NCBI RefSeq assembly: GCF_037975245.1 | Contig: NC_092576.1 | Location: 41,358,611-41,422,610, forward strand | Source of the DNA: Apostichopus japonicus | Taxonomy: Eukaryota > Echinodermata > Holothuroidea > Aspidochirotida > Stichopodidae | Length of the DNA: 64,000 bases | Reading direction: 5' to 3' | Shown here: positions 1 through 11,025 of the stretch, piece after piece | How positions within the stretch are numbered: the stretch's first letter is position 1 | Layout: each line of letters starts with the position of its first letter | Program-made: the position numbers and the translations under genes | The notes under the pieces: model-generated | What the model was told of the DNA's origin: nothing | Databases searched by the model: none | The model's input: only the letters and a program-made list of their open reading frames with translations

Positions 1-562
1 AAGTAACATGGATTTATGTAAAAAGAAATCGAATCAAAAGGAACAATAAATATGTCAGAAAGCTGCGGAATAAGTGATGTATGATTTAATAAAGATTTTT
101 TTTTGCTTTCGTGGTTGACTTATTAATAACTAATTTCACACTTATATTTATAAGAAACATCAGTTAAATAAAGGAACACTGTGTGTTACTTGCTTAAGCT
201 TCAAAAAGCGAAACTTTACACATGTACAACACATGTATATTCGAATTAATACGCGTATATATTCTAATTAATGTGCGGATATATTATGCGGTGTTTGTCC
301 CACATGGCTTGCCATATTCGTACAATCCATCTTTCATACAAGTGTAAAGATAACATCTGTATCTTTTAAGAATTGACTAACCCTCTCTTTTAATGATGGC
401 ATTTATCAATAATAACGAACAAACAGTAGGCCGCTTCTGGTTTATTACTTGACCTGAAAATCACTTAGAATATTGTAATAGAATATTAAGTTTATCCAAT
501 GCACACATCTTAAAGTACTTAATTTGTAAGTGATCAGATGCTTTTCTTTTCTTTTACATCAG

Positions 563-604
563 CAAAATGATGTCCCTTTGACTTTTTTTGAGTACAACGT
601 ACAA
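563..604 (+). pseudogene. Degraded copy of a short NLR 3' exon
   Basis: This is the counterpart of the exon at 42115-42159. It is preceded by a pyrimidine-rich tract ending in CAG and followed by GTAAGT, so the splice sites look intact. In the frame used by copy 2 the Trp codon TGG is TGA here (568-570), so the exon cannot be read through. This supports copy 1 being the end of a dead paralogue, assuming the same phase is used. Confidence 0.5.
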
Positions 605-3600
605 GTAAGTATGATAAGTATATCACAGTATAGTGTTACCATTTCATACAAATCTCTTAAAGCCAACGGCTCGAATCCAAACGGAAGTGTAGCAGAACTT
701 TTACTGAAGAATCTACCAGTACATGTCTTGATAATGTACCTACTACTGGCTAAATAACCATGTGCTGGTAAAATAAAAACTATACCTTCACAAACTCAAT
801 CACAGAACTGATGATTAATATTATGGTGTAATCTCCCAAATAGTAATCTGAATACTGTTTGAACTAAACAAATATTTCGTTTATTATATCAACGTGTTCA
901 ATTTTATTGCTAACTTTGTGCGTGAAATAGCTTATAATGACATGCTGTGGGGTAAGTTTTTGTTTTGCAATTTCAAATTTACCGGAAGGTGAATGAACAA
1001 AGATGTAAACAATGTTAAATATTTGAAAATGTGTGTAGATAATAGAGCTTAATTATCTTTGAAAGCAAACATATATGTACGAATATTAAAATTAATATTT
1101 TACAAAACGAACTTTATGATGAGTGCCGTTTGATCAAGGACTTGATCATACACATAACTCTCAGCATATGCAATGTTACTGTGGCTCATATGCAACAACA
1201 TGACTGGTGTGAATCAATCATAGCTTGGATTATCTGTTATTCATGTAACCTTCGCTTACTAATTCAAATCACATTCTTAACCGCTATTTTCCTGTGTTGT
1301 GCAGCAAAATGTAACGGAAAAATGTGTATTATTACAGTTAAAGATCATGTTGGGAATACATTTGTTTTCGTCATGTTCTTATATGATAGTATTTTTTAAC
1401 ATTTTACAACGCTTTGATATGATATGTATTTGCAAGAAAAACAACAGAAGGAACCCAATATTACAGCATGAAGTAAATATAATCGAAAACATGTATTGAA
1501 ATATTAAGGAAGAAACAATGATAGCCACGGTCCACGGAGAACAGTGGTTGTTTAATGGTATTCCAATGTACATTAACAACGACGGTAGCAGAAGGTGAAA
1601 TTCAATTCGTTATATGGTGGCTCTACACAGAGGTTAAAATTAAGAGGCGAGAAACATTCAAATTAACAACGACATTAACATATTAATTTGAGCTTTAATG
1701 TGAAACACATCTTATTAGATCTGGCATCATAATTTAGTCTCTCATCCTTACAGTGAATAGAAGTCAAACCCTGCATTGGTATACACTAGATTATATGAAC
1801 AATCAAATGTATTTAAGCACATTTCCATGTAAATATTATATCACAAGTATCATAGGGAAGCTTACTATGTTAATAGCTTTCCATCTGGTAATTTGTAAAG
1901 TGTCTATTTTATCTTGTTTCAGATGAAAAGATTTCGAGAAAAATTTGAGGTAAGCTTCAAGTACTTCCGATCTTCTTCTTTAATGAAGTATTATTTTGCG
2001 TTTTATATTTAATCTAATGCATATTATTAACCATGGATGAAATTAAATGGGAATGAGAGGGCCCAACAACGTTTAATATATAAAAACTCAGTGAGTAAAT
2101 GCTGAGCGATGCAAAATGTTTCTGATGACACATATCTGTCATTATCTACAGAGAGACCAAATGAACAAGAACCGTACTGCATCGGAAGGGAAGTGATTTT
2201 CCGAAACTATACCAAGATGTTAACAGGGAAGTACCCAAACAACTGCAAAGGGCCTTGCTCATTTCATGTTTAATTCAATCATAAACATCCTGTTTCGTCA
2301 CATCAATGAAAATATATTAATGTACTATAATATCTAAACAAACAGTAAGAATTAGGGTATTAAATGATATAGCTGAAAAGTATCCACGAAATGTATTTTT
2401 ACCATATGTTATGCTCTCGGATAGGATGTTTTACTGAATTAAAAAAAAATTTAGGGATCGCAACTTGGTTCAATTAACGATCTTTCTTGCCTTCCTGCGT
2501 GTCATGACCCAGAAAGTTTTGTAACCAACATAATGTAACTATGTACATTATAAACAATTGCCATGAGTAACTATTTCGTTTATTTGCGACGGTTTCAAAC
2601 ACTGGAAAGAACCTAAATCTACGGTTTCTAAATACTCGAAGCTTTCCGAGTCAAACTCTGCCGTTGCGTGTTTGTATATAACTAATCACTTATAGTTCAC
2701 ATACCTAGAGAAACACGTTAGACGATTTGCTTTTATGTTTTTTTCGGTGATTGATTGTTAGGACATCAACTCCATATTTATAAAAGAGAAATGTTATATA
2801 AGTGCTCTTGCAATATCATGGACCTTCTTATTCCTCAATCTAAGATTAAAATTCAACTTAAGAAACATTCCTTTATGATTTTGTTTAGGTAACGTGAAGA
2901 TTTATAAGTAATTTAATGAGATTTAATGAGTAATTAGTGCATAGCGTTCCGTTGTAAAAACACTGCTGTTAGTTGGATGTTAATCACATGAACGAATAGA
3001 AGGTTGAACAATTTGAACATTTTTAATTTCCATATTATTGTTTGAAATCATATTTGAATAGTCAAAGCCAAAGCTAAGAACTTGATCTTCTTGGGATTTT
3101 TCCTTACATAATAGCATCAACATAGTCCTCAGATTCTCCTAAAACTAAGAAACAAAAATGTTATGCCAATCACACATAATAGGTTTTCGCATTAGTCTCT
3201 GTTTTAATCATGTTGTCGGTAATTGGCTCCCTGAGAACTTGTAATCTACGCTGTTACAAAATAGTATCTTCCTGCAATAAGTGTACAGACTTGTCTAGGT
3301 CCTTGTGTATATAGTAATAAGTTAGAATAAAAACTTTTGACTGCCAATCTGTGGACGCCCCAACCCGCTTTGTTCTGCTTCTATGTCCCGCATGATGGTT
3401 ACAATCTTAGTTAGCCATTACACTCTTTTCACGAAATTTGTCTTATTCAATTTATAATCGCAACATTACCATAACAATGAATTACATGTGTCAGAAAGCA
3501 TGTATTTGAAACTTCTGTTATGTTTCTGAATTTACAATTTTCTTGTACAGGACTTCATTACTAACAAATAATACATAATAATACAGAAAACATGTACATT

Positions 3601-4589
3601 TGTAAAACCATCGTTGCTTGATTTGATTTCATTAATTATCTGAAGCTTTAACCCTTTTTTAGAGTCATAATGATGATTTATCAAAATCAAGTCTTTCTAT
3701 ATTTTTCGTTGTCGTTTTACGTTTTAGAGAATCAAATAAGTCCCTATTTGAGTTTTTTTTTTTAAGCTGTTAAGAAACAAACGTGTCTTGTCGTTTAATG
3801 AATGATGATGTTAAGGTATATTTAGCCATCGATACAGTGTCTTTGTTTTGCAGACAACACTGCTAACTTCAGTTATATAGTACATACACAATCATTTTAC
3901 CTTAAGTTGCTTTCAAATTAATATAATAATATTGCATTTTGTAATTCCTTAGAGGCCCCAAATAGGGATTATGTATGTTATGTTTATTGTACACAGTGGA
4001 ATTGTATGCACACAACGTACACACCTTAGTCTGCATGGCTGAACCTTAACTTGTAATGGAATGTTCGGGTAGAACAATCTACGTGATTCAAGTCGCAGAA
4101 TGTTCTCTATAGTTACAAAGTTAATGTTTACACTATACCGTCAATTTACAGGTTATATAGAAAGTTCGGCACACATCAACACTTCAAGAGTGTTTTGTCA
4201 AGATTCTTCTCTGATAGAATTTATGAGAAACAAATGGAGATTTAAGTTTGTTCAGAATCAGAATTTTTAGGTTTAAATTGCAAATAGCAATTAATTATAA
4301 TCAAATCATTGAATCATCAGCAAAAAAGAAAAAGAAAAAAGTAGGAAATCACTAATTACCCATAAATGATATCAGCAACAATATCGATTTACTTTTGATG
4401 ATATTACTAGATGGTTTAAGTATACTTTCCAATGAGTTCGCTGTGTGAGTAATTAAAATAATGCGTACGTACTAATGTGTAATATATATTAAAATATGTA
4501 TATACATTTTCAGAATCAGAATGCAGTCAACTTGTTTCTTTTAGCAATGTAACATCATTTCGTACTGTAACCGAAATTTGCGTAGCAGT

Positions 4590-5640
4590 TTAAATTTACA
4601 GTTTTCTTTTACCATGTATTTACTGTTTTAAGCTTAAAGTAATGTTGTAATTCTTTGCTAGGAGATCTCCGTTATCCTCTCAAGTTGTTAACAATGACGT
4701 AAGCAATCGTGCACCTGGCCTTTATTCGATTAGTGGGGCTCTCCGGTCTCCGGAAGACTGGTGACCGCAACTCAGAGGCGGTGTTCTTGAAGTAGTACAT
4801 TCTCGAGCGCGTAAACATAGGCCAATATTCAGGCTAGTACTAAAGGAGCTGATGTTAACGTGCAGCGTGGCGCTCTTTATCGAAATTTCATACAAGACGT
4901 CTACGTACTGTACGCTATCTTAAGGCATCGTGTCGTAACTGTTCGTAGACTTGTTAGTGCCCAAAAACTACTATTAAATATATTTGTGAGTCGTATGAAC
5001 TGCTAGCCAACTGCGCTATTGCACTGAGGGAGATAACGCCCGGTTATTTAGGAGTAACGTAATAGACCAATTGTCAACATTTACGTTACTCAGTAGCGCT
5101 CTGAACTGCGTAAAACTGTATGCACGTTTGTAAAGATCAGTGCTTTGCTGTGAATGGTTTTTATTTCAGTTAGTCCTAAGAAGCAACATCAGTGCAGTAG
5201 TCCTAGTTAAGCTAACAGAAAGGAAGCTAGGTTAACTGATGCGCATTACGGCCATTTAGTCCATCCATTGTTTCTTAGCGTATCTACATCATTTAACGGC
5301 ATTGCAGACACCGTTAAGTTAACTAAGTAGCCTTCAAGCTGATTTCATAGATGGTCGTTGCATTTTGCGTTGCGTTTAGCACCGCGTTGCGCGTTGCGTT
5401 GTACGCTGCGTTTGACGCAGTGTTGAGGAATTGCATTAACTGTAAGGTTCCGCGTAATGCAATACTTTATAACCATTATATGCAAAAGAAGTCTTAAATA
5501 AACGGTACCACTGTTCCACGTGCACTTGAATATCTTCTCCATTTCTTTTTTTGTTGTTGTCGAGACTCTCTTTTGCCAACCCCAGCTTCGAAAATTGCCA
5601 CACCAGACAGGGAAGTGTCGTGACAATATTATGACAAAAA
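4590..5640. other. About 1 kb of sequence unique to copy 1 of the duplication
   Basis: Copy 1 and copy 2 align on both sides (about 4560 with 45970 and about 5645 with 46015), but these roughly 1050 bases have no counterpart in copy 2. The segment is less AT-rich than its surroundings and holds no convincing ORF. It is either an insertion in copy 1 or a deletion in copy 2. I could not identify terminal repeats. Confidence 0.45.
5350..5425. repeat. Imperfect short tandem GCGTTGC-type repeat
   Basis: Words such as GCGTTGC, GCGTTT and CGCGTT recur about eight times within 75 bases. This is a CpG-rich patch in an AT-rich background, inside the segment unique to copy 1. Confidence 0.6.
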
Positions 5641-6765
5641 TGGTTTATATGCCAAAATGTTAGTAGGCATATCCCCTTTAAGCACTTCTTTGGCAGTTGT
5701 CGGATTGTTCATTCCCATGACATTCATTATTTAGTTATATATGAATTCTATTTACAAGTCCTCGTGGTCCTATAATATAAGCAAGGTTGTGTACTCTGGA
5801 CTTTGGTTCCTTTTAATTGACATTATCTTACCTTAAAAGTAATGTGATGCTTGAAAAATGCACATAGAATGTTTCACCACATTAACATATCAATCATCGG
5901 ATGAGCCAGTAACTATCAGACGTTTGATAATACGATGTAAGAAACTGAACTATTTCCTTTGAAATATTTAATATCGACCATGATTTTACTTTAGCGTACC
6001 TAAGACGTGGCTTCAGTGTGCTTGTTTAGCGTAGCCTAGTTCTTCGTTTTAACGAAAATTTTAAGAAAAGAGAACTCTTTATTTTTGTAACTTTGACCTT
6101 CAACTGCCTCGTTAGTAATTTAAACTGCGTTGGGCTTATAGGAAATTACAAGTCCTTCTAAGTATCTAGCCCAAATATTTCCGGGGAGTCTACCACACGG
6201 GAAATTAATTTTTGACGAGAGTTGTTCCACTCTGATTTCATCAATACGGAATTCCAAGCTTATCATATAGTCAATGGTGGCTTACTGTGTATTGTGGTGA
6301 GACTTTAGGAGCCAATTTTCCAAGCGAGCGGTTTCAGTCAAATAGAAAGCGGTTAGCTTAAAAATCGAATATAAGAGACTTTGAGGTTACTAAGTAATAA
6401 AAATTGTCTTTCATCCCTGCCTTTGTTATTCCTTTACTCTGCCTCTAATTAGCCTAACGAAGACAAAGGTTGATTTTTAAAGGCCTCACCAAAGTGGATT
6501 AGGCTACACAAATGTCAATGCCCGGTAGTAACTAATAATTTTGTTCAATCAAATTATCCTATCAAGTGCTGTGCCTCTTCTCCACAATACTCAGAGTCCT
6601 TGCTACTCCACGTGTAGTCTCATATGTGACATTAGTTCCTTCTACTTGAGTATCCCCCTTCATCGGTACGTAAATATCAAGTAGATTGCTGTTTCGCATT
6701 GGAAAGGTCTCTGGCATCTGTGAACCGGACACCTATGGATGTAATATACGTGTTCAAAGTGAACT

Positions 6766-8194
6766 TCAGTGAGCTCCACCCTGTACGTGACGCCACGTTA
6801 AATAACTATGAGGTCTGCCTACTACTGAACATCCACCTTTCCGTTCCGGCCTTTCTTTATAACACTGTCCCGTCTATGTTTGACTCTTACTTACTTCTCT
6901 TTTGCGACCACTTATAAGACATGTTCTTTTTTGGACCGACTCTCTTCCTGGAGCTTCCTGACTCAATCTCTCTGCAACTTTCGCGAACGAATTTCCTTGC
7001 ATGTAACACCCCAACAGGGAGCCCAGCAACAACAGGCTAACGCTAATGTACCATTACGAACGTATTTATTTGTGTTCAGTTGTCACCAAGAGACACTGAT
7101 TAGGTTCATTTATAAAGACTACGTATATTGTCTACATTATTGTTTTCGTCTCCCAAATATATAGTATATGGACTTCGTAACACATGTCAATGTTAAACAA
7201 TGTCAATCATTGAATAGTTATCATCGATATATTTGTTTACTTTCGAACGTTCAAACTGCAGAGCGCAGCTGTTATAAACTTTAAAATAATCTAGCGGTTC
7301 TCAGTGCATCTATCATATCTGTTAGTTTCAAGTAAACCAACACTACTATAACCGAGTTATTAAAAGGAACATTATATCTCACAATTTGATAGTAATTTAC
7401 AATCATAACAGCTGCGGACCAGACGTCACTAGTCCATAAATATCCATCACGATGTGACGCCTTTGGGGACAGCGACTTATGCTAAGACTGGATACAATCA
7501 AATACACAAAACATACGTGCTAAGGGGTAAAAAGGTATTGGAATATATCAACTGAGTTCCAACAATTTAAAATAATTTTTGGAGTTGCCTGAAATGATAT
7601 ATAAGTAACTTTGAGCGTAGTGTGTCAATACTGTTAATGCTTAATTTAAAACGCAAATATATGAACACATATCGAGCATGACTGTGTTTTTTAAAACCAA
7701 TGTGGTGTGATAGAAAAACATCAAAATTCTCGCTCTATTTGTCGACTGCTATATTGGTGCAAAGTATTTCACATGATCTTCTATGGTGTACTTATGTTTC
7801 CAGCAGGACAGGTACGTGTTAGTGCAGCAGTCGGAGTGTCTGACCCAAAACCACTAGCATACCAGCTAAAAACAAAACAAAAACAACAACAACAACCAAA
7901 CAACTCACACCAAACACCACACATACGTTGATGTTAAGAAGTATCTCTATGGAATAGTAGTTTTGTGTAAGCACATTGTGGCAATACAGATAACAATTTG
8001 TTGTATGCAAATGAAACTTGGAATATACATAAAGTCTGTGACCGGTTAATAGTCAAACAACTAGTTAAATTGAATCAGTTCTTAAGTATACTTCAAAGTA
8101 CGTGACTGAAAATCCTGTTAGTTTTCTTAAATGATATTAAATTGTAAGAGCTTGGTTCGCTATTAAGCTTAATATAAACAACTGGATTTGAAAT
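6766..8194. other. Intergenic stretch with no recognised feature
   Basis: AT-rich sequence between the two duplication units. The short ORFs here (about 6880-7164 and 7707-7931) have no family resemblance, biased low-complexity composition (AAACAAAAACAACAACA near 7870) and no conserved partner elsewhere in the window. I see no gene. Confidence 0.5.
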
Positions 8195-9311
8195 ATCATT
8201 CGTATGAAACTTCAAGACGATTTTGGAAACTGCCATTTTGTCTCTATATGAATGGAAGCTGTTCACGTGTGGGACTTGTGCTTGGAATTCGTATTTAATT
8301 CATCGATCATTTCGAATGTCAGTCTGGATCCAATCGTAAGTAATATATTGCTGAAACACAGCGATATTACTGAGCCTATCAAACTAGAGCACTATCGGAG
8401 CAAAACTTATCCGATAAACTAAGTTTATTTGTAATGTTAGGATGTTACGGTCTTCATACCGAAAAAAACAATTTATCAGGTTAAGTAAGCATTTTTATTA
8501 TCTACAGTTATAAAATAACCATAATTATTTACTTCTTCTATTATGCTTTCCATCAATACCTATAATCTCAAAGTGCTTATTACAAGAATATACAGAGTAA
8601 GAAAGCCATACAAATCAAAGAAAAACATGGACAGCGTGGCATTGTTTTCCCCATGTAAATGAGCCAGCTGAATATTAAGCATTCTACAGAGTCACCTCTA
8701 TCACAATAGGAAGATGTGGGACAGAAACATCTTGATTACCCTCGCTTTACAACGGGTGTTGATTCTTACATTCTGTCATCTTCACCCCTGCTCCTACTTC
8801 AGTGGTAAAATATTGAATCTAACTATGTAAAAGACTTAATGTAATGGTGTAGAAACATTTTACAATATGAGTAAGGTATGTAAATTAAAATAGAAAACGT
8901 GTAAAAAGTACGTCATAATGTTATGCTTTCTTTTAAGTAACTCTGCAATTAATATATCGCAAAAGTGGTAACAGTTCTGTAATCCATTTTTTACCTTAAT
9001 GCATTAGGAACATTGCCAGATACTATATTTATGCAATGGCTATCATTTCAGTACATACGTTCCTAATATTAATTCCGAAATTGTTAGCTAGAGAATAACA
9101 GAAAAAAGTAATTCAGTTTTTTCGCTCTCCTGTTACCTTTAATAGTGTTTTTATCTACAAAACTTACATTAAATTAGTACTATACTCTCTCCAATAAATT
9201 CCATATGTGAGGTCAAATATTGCAAATGAAGGTAGCTTTATAGATTTCAGAGATAATTAAGTAACATACACCAATCAAACCGCTGAACGTTTAGATTAAA
9301 TTACATGTAGC

Positions 9312-9321
9312 AAGGTCAATA
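9312..9321. repeat. Left target-site duplication of the LINE (AAGGTCAATA)
   Basis: The same 10 bases recur at 14013-14022 immediately after the LINE tail. The uninterrupted paralogous site in unit B (about 21832-21850) has AGGTCAATATGTCTCCC once, confirming the insertion point. Confidence 0.8.
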
Positions 9322-9465
9322 AGTGGAAGGTACCTATTTGGTCGTTGAAGCGTATACACGTACTTTTTCGGAGCTCTTGCAATTTGTTCATTTTTGGGAT
9401 TTTTGGGATCGTTTTTTTTTATCAAACACCTTGTGATTCGTTTAGTTGCTGTTTGGAGTTATTTT

Positions 9466-10079
9466 TGTCTGTTCCTGTCATTCTGCATATTTTTTTTGTG
9501 TTCAATCTGTGCTGTCTTTTGTCTTGTGTCGGTGCTGTCCGTGGTTTAAGGTCTGTAGCGTCAGTGTATCCTATCGTTCAGTGTATAGTCTATGTTGAGC
9601 CTAAGCTGCTAATCGTGAGTATCGTTTTTCCGCGTTCGCGGATTTTTCTGTGCCTTAGTGTATTCGTTTTTATTGTCTGTTCCTGTCATTCTGCATGTTT
9701 ATGTGTTCAATCTATGCTGTTTTTCGTCTTCTTTCAGTTCTGTCCGTTTTTTTTAGGTCGGTAACGTCAGTGTATCCTTTCGTTCAGTATATTGTCTCTG
9801 TTAAGCGTAAGCTGCTAATCGTGAGTATCGATTTTCTGTGTTCGCGGGTATTCTGTACCTCAGTGTATTCGTTATTTATTATCTGTAACTTTCATTCTGC
9901 ATGTTTTTGTGTTCAATCTGAGCTGTTTTTGTCTTGTTTCAGTTCTGTCCGTGGTTTTAGGTCTGTAGCGTCAGTGTATCCTATCGTTCAGTGTATAGTC
10001 TCTGTTTAGCCTAAGCTGCCCGTCGTGTGTTCGATTTTCTGTGTACGCTGTTTTTTTTCTTTGACTTAGTATTTTCGTT
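9466..10079 (+). repeat. Three tandem monomers of about 206 bp in the LINE 5' UTR
   Basis: Monomers begin near 9466, 9674 and 9880. Each has the order: CTGTTCCTGTCATTCTGCAT-like start, a TTTTGTCTT-rich middle, TCTGTCCG, GTAGCGTCAGTGTATCC, CTAAGCTGCTAATCGTGAGT, then a TTCGCGG-like end. The third runs directly into the ORF1 start codon. A tandem array directly 5' of ORF1 resembles the monomeric promoters of mouse L1. Apparent long ORFs through this region are frame artefacts of the array. Confidence 0.8.
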
Positions 10080-11015
10080 ATGGCTGTGCCTGATCGTTTA
10101 GTCTGCTGTGATGCTTGTAATATGTGGATTGAGTTTGAGATTTCTGACTTGGCATGTGATTTTAAATCAGCGTCTAGTGAAGCTATTGTGTTTGTTTGCG
10201 ATAAGTGTGTGAAACTTAAGTAATTAGAGGAGCTATTGAAAAGCTGTAGTTGTGTATGGACGGAAGTCGGGAATAGTAGGGCTGTGAGTAGTGCAGTTGC
10301 TGTAAGGGATTGTTGCGAGGTTGTTCCAACTTGTAATGGATTTGATGTGTTACCTGTGGAGGAGTCACGTGATGTTGATGATGGGAATGAAGTCTCGCAG
10401 GAGGGAAATAGTGAGTGGCTAGTAGTGGACTAAGTGCGTGGTGCTTGTGATGTGATAGAAGATGCTAGTGTGGTTGTAAACAGCGGTAAGTGGGGACAGG
10501 AGAAGTCGAAAGGAAGAATGGTATTGTGTGGGGATTCATTAGTACGGTTTGTAGACCAAGAGTTCTGCAGGGTGGATAAAGCAAAAAGGGTCAGGGTATG
10601 TTTGCCAGGTGCTAAAATCCAGCATGTCTGTAAAAGGGTGAACAAAATCGTGTCAGATGAGGAGGTGGTTGTAGTCCAGGTAGGCACCAGTAATGTGCAG
10701 AAGGAGTCACAAAACATTATTCAGTCTAGGTACCACGAATTGATGTGTCGACTAGCATCAACTCGGGCTAAAGTTGTCATATGTAGTTTGTTGCCAAGAT
10801 TTGACAACAAGGTTCTGTCAGAAAAGATTGTAACTTTGAATGGTTTATTGTATAGTCTGTGTGCCGACTTCGGCTTCACATTTGGTGACATGTGGTCATC
10901 CTTCCAGGGTAGAAGGGATCTGTTCGCCAGGGATGGTTTGCACTTAGCTAATACTGGGGCCTCGTTGTTTGGTAGGATGGTGAATTACTCTGTTGAACAG
11001 CTATGTTTAAACTAA
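10080..11015 (+). pseudogene. LINE ORF1: PHD-like zinc finger plus SGNH/GDSL esterase domain, two stops
   Basis: The reading frame starts at ATG 10080, right after the 5' monomers. Residues 9-43 carry a PHD-like zinc-binding pattern (CCDAC, then CDKC). A linker follows. The C-terminal half is an SGNH hydrolase-like domain with a GDS motif (VLCGDSLVR), a GTSN block, and a closing DGLHL motif, matching the esterase domain known in CR1 ORF1 proteins, where it is thought to aid retrotransposition. One frame of 312 codons is kept throughout, broken only by TAA at 10221-10223 and TAA at 10431-10433, with no indels. ORF2 starts 11 bases after the stop. Family identification is firm; activity of this copy is not expected. 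Confidence 0.85.
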
Positions 11016-11025
11016 ATCGGGGGCG

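Larger units (their letters stand above)
1..6765 (+). repeat. Segmental duplication, copy 1 (3' flank of an upstream NLR-type gene)
   Basis: This stretch aligns by eye, in the same orientation and with many small indels, to 41032-46630. Anchors: about 15-140 with 41035-41165, 420-600 with 42000-42165, 1500-1620 with 43135-43215, 1919-1950 with 43468-43495, 2150-2210 with 43697-43770, and 6580-6760 with 46450-46620. Copy 2 lies at the 3' end of the NLR gene model. I therefore infer that copy 1 is the residual 3' end of a second NLR gene whose body lies left of the window. The part corresponding to about 41165-41940, which contains one NLR exon in copy 2, is missing here. No intact long coding region is visible. 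Confidence 0.75.

Noticed and set aside
1130-1399. 89-codon ORF with a hydrophobic, membrane-like stretch.
   Set aside because: The paralogous region in copy 2 (about 42800-43050) does not keep the frame, so it is not conserved as coding.
9345-10009. Two overlapping ORFs of 139 and 104 codons, hydrophobic and Cys/Val-rich.
   Set aside because: They run through the tandem 5' UTR monomers of the LINE and repeat with them. The composition reflects TTTGT-rich repeats, not a membrane protein.
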